Assembly: GCA_021852095.1 (NCBI GenBank)
Contig: JAJZOC010000059.1
Location: 1 to 5,768 of the forward strand
Length of the DNA stretch: 5,768 nucleotides
Origin: a bacterium
GTDB lineage: Bacteria > Patescibacteriota > Microgenomatia > Levybacterales > UBA12049
Direction: 5' to 3'
Program-made: the position numbers and the translations under genes
In this document: positions 5,361 to 5,768 of the stretch, in pieces
Layout of the letters: every line of letters starts with the position of its first letter
Numbering within the stretch: position 1 is the stretch's first letter
Notes under the pieces: generated by a model
Databases searched by the model: none
The model's input: only the letters and a program-made list of their open reading frames with translations
What the model was told of the DNA's origin: nothing

Positions 5361-5366
5361 TAGAAT
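5339..5366 (+). promoter_or_regulatory. Probable promoter of the M20 gene, leaderless geometry
   Basis: TTGGCA (5339-5344) and TAGAAT (5361-5366) with a 16-bp spacer, each one base off consensus. The -10 ends six bases before the ATG at 5373, the same spacing as at def, which predicts transcription starting at or next to the start codon. It overlaps the end of the upstream gene. Confidence 0.6.
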
Positions 5367-5372
5367 ATATTC

Positions 5373-5768
5373 ATGAATCAAAGATTATTGATATATAAAA
5401 AGAATCTGGAGTCTATGCCGGAGACAGGCTGGAATGAATTAAAAACTACTCGGTATATTCAAAAAGAATTAGCTATAGAGCCGTTTAAAATTGGTTTTGG
5501 CGGCAAACAAGTGGGATTGCTTTACAAAGTTGGTTCTTCGAAAAATTCAATTCTTCTTAGGGCAGATATAGATGCTTTGAAATCCAGAGATGGATTTAGG
5601 CATTTATGCGGGCATTCGTCTCATACAGCAGCGTTGATGTATGCCTTAACGGATAAATATAAAGATATTCTCAAGCAAAAAGATAAAAGTATATATTTCT
5701 TGTTTCAGCCAGCCGAGGAAACATATCCATCCGGAGCGAAAGCATTTCTTAATGAATGTTATTCTATT
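5373..5768 (+). CDS. M20-family metallo-amidohydrolase (3' end outside window)
   Basis: The 132 residues seen match the N-terminal half of the M20D catalytic domain (hippurate hydrolase / N-acyl amino acid amidohydrolase group, two-metal enzymes cleaving amide bonds). The landmarks are in order: MPETGWNE (15-22, for the usual HPElgf.E), LLRADIDAL (61-69), HLCGHSSHTA (77-86, metal ligands C79 and H81) and FLFQPAEE (109-116, with the catalytic/metal Glu pair). Two departures stand out. The link between RADIDAL and CGH is only nine residues, where most relatives have about 20 or more, and the Asp of CGHDGH is Ser (S82). The start at 5373 gives the expected N-terminus without a Shine-Dalgarno. 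The frame is open to the last base. Substrate unknown. Confidence 0.9.
   Translation, partial: MNQRLLIYKKNLESMPETGWNELKTTRYIQKELAIEPFKIGFGGKQVGLLYKVGSSKNSILLRADIDALKSRDGFRHLCGHSSHTAALMYALTDKYKDILKQKDKSIYFLFQPAEETYPSGAKAFLNECYSI

Overview
The window looks like a piece of a small, AT-rich bacterial genome, most likely a Candidate Phyla Radiation (Patescibacteria) member of the Microgenomates type. This is inference from style, not a database match. The reasons are a membrane Wzy/O-antigen-ligase-like protein with a TPR tail, compact gene spacing, almost no Shine-Dalgarno sequences, apparently leaderless promoters, and many 7-8 bp tandem repeats between and inside genes. Every complete gene ends in TAA, and nothing suggests a recoded genetic code.

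Layout: (1) 1-1884 (+), the 3' part of a polytopic membrane protein of the O-antigen ligase/polymerase family with C-terminal TPRs. Its frame is open from base 1, so the gene begins upstream of the window. (2) 1904-2485 (+), peptide deformylase (def), with a TATAAT box six bases before its ATG. (3) 2550-3488 (+), methionyl-tRNA formyltransferase (fmt), whose start codon lies at the end of an inverted pair of octamer repeat arrays. (4) 3508-3759 (-), ribosomal protein bL28 (rpmB), convergent with fmt and with a good promoter. (5) 3760-3955, a divergent AT-rich intergenic region built largely of heptamer repeats. (6) 3956-4600 (+), an M50 site-2-protease-like membrane metalloprotease. (7) 4589-4852 (-), a coding-like stretch broken by one TAA, probably a gene remnant. 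(8) 4884-5360 (+), a 158-residue protein I do not recognise, behind a TTGACA/GATAAT promoter. (9) 5373-5768 (+), the N-terminal part of an M20-type metallo-amidohydrolase, running off the right edge.

fmt and def form a functional pair: Fmt formylates the initiator Met-tRNA and deformylase removes the formyl group from the nascent protein. Together with rpmB this is a translation block set beside cell-envelope genes.

The most unusual feature is how far short tandem and palindromic repeats have entered coding sequence. fmt carries at least four such segments, the membrane protein one composite segment, and def a probable one, all in frame and with catalytic motifs intact. The second notable theme is start-site architecture: def and the M20 gene both have the -10 box ending six bases before ATG, which predicts leaderless mRNAs. 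The fmt AUG could be buried in a long repeat-derived hairpin.
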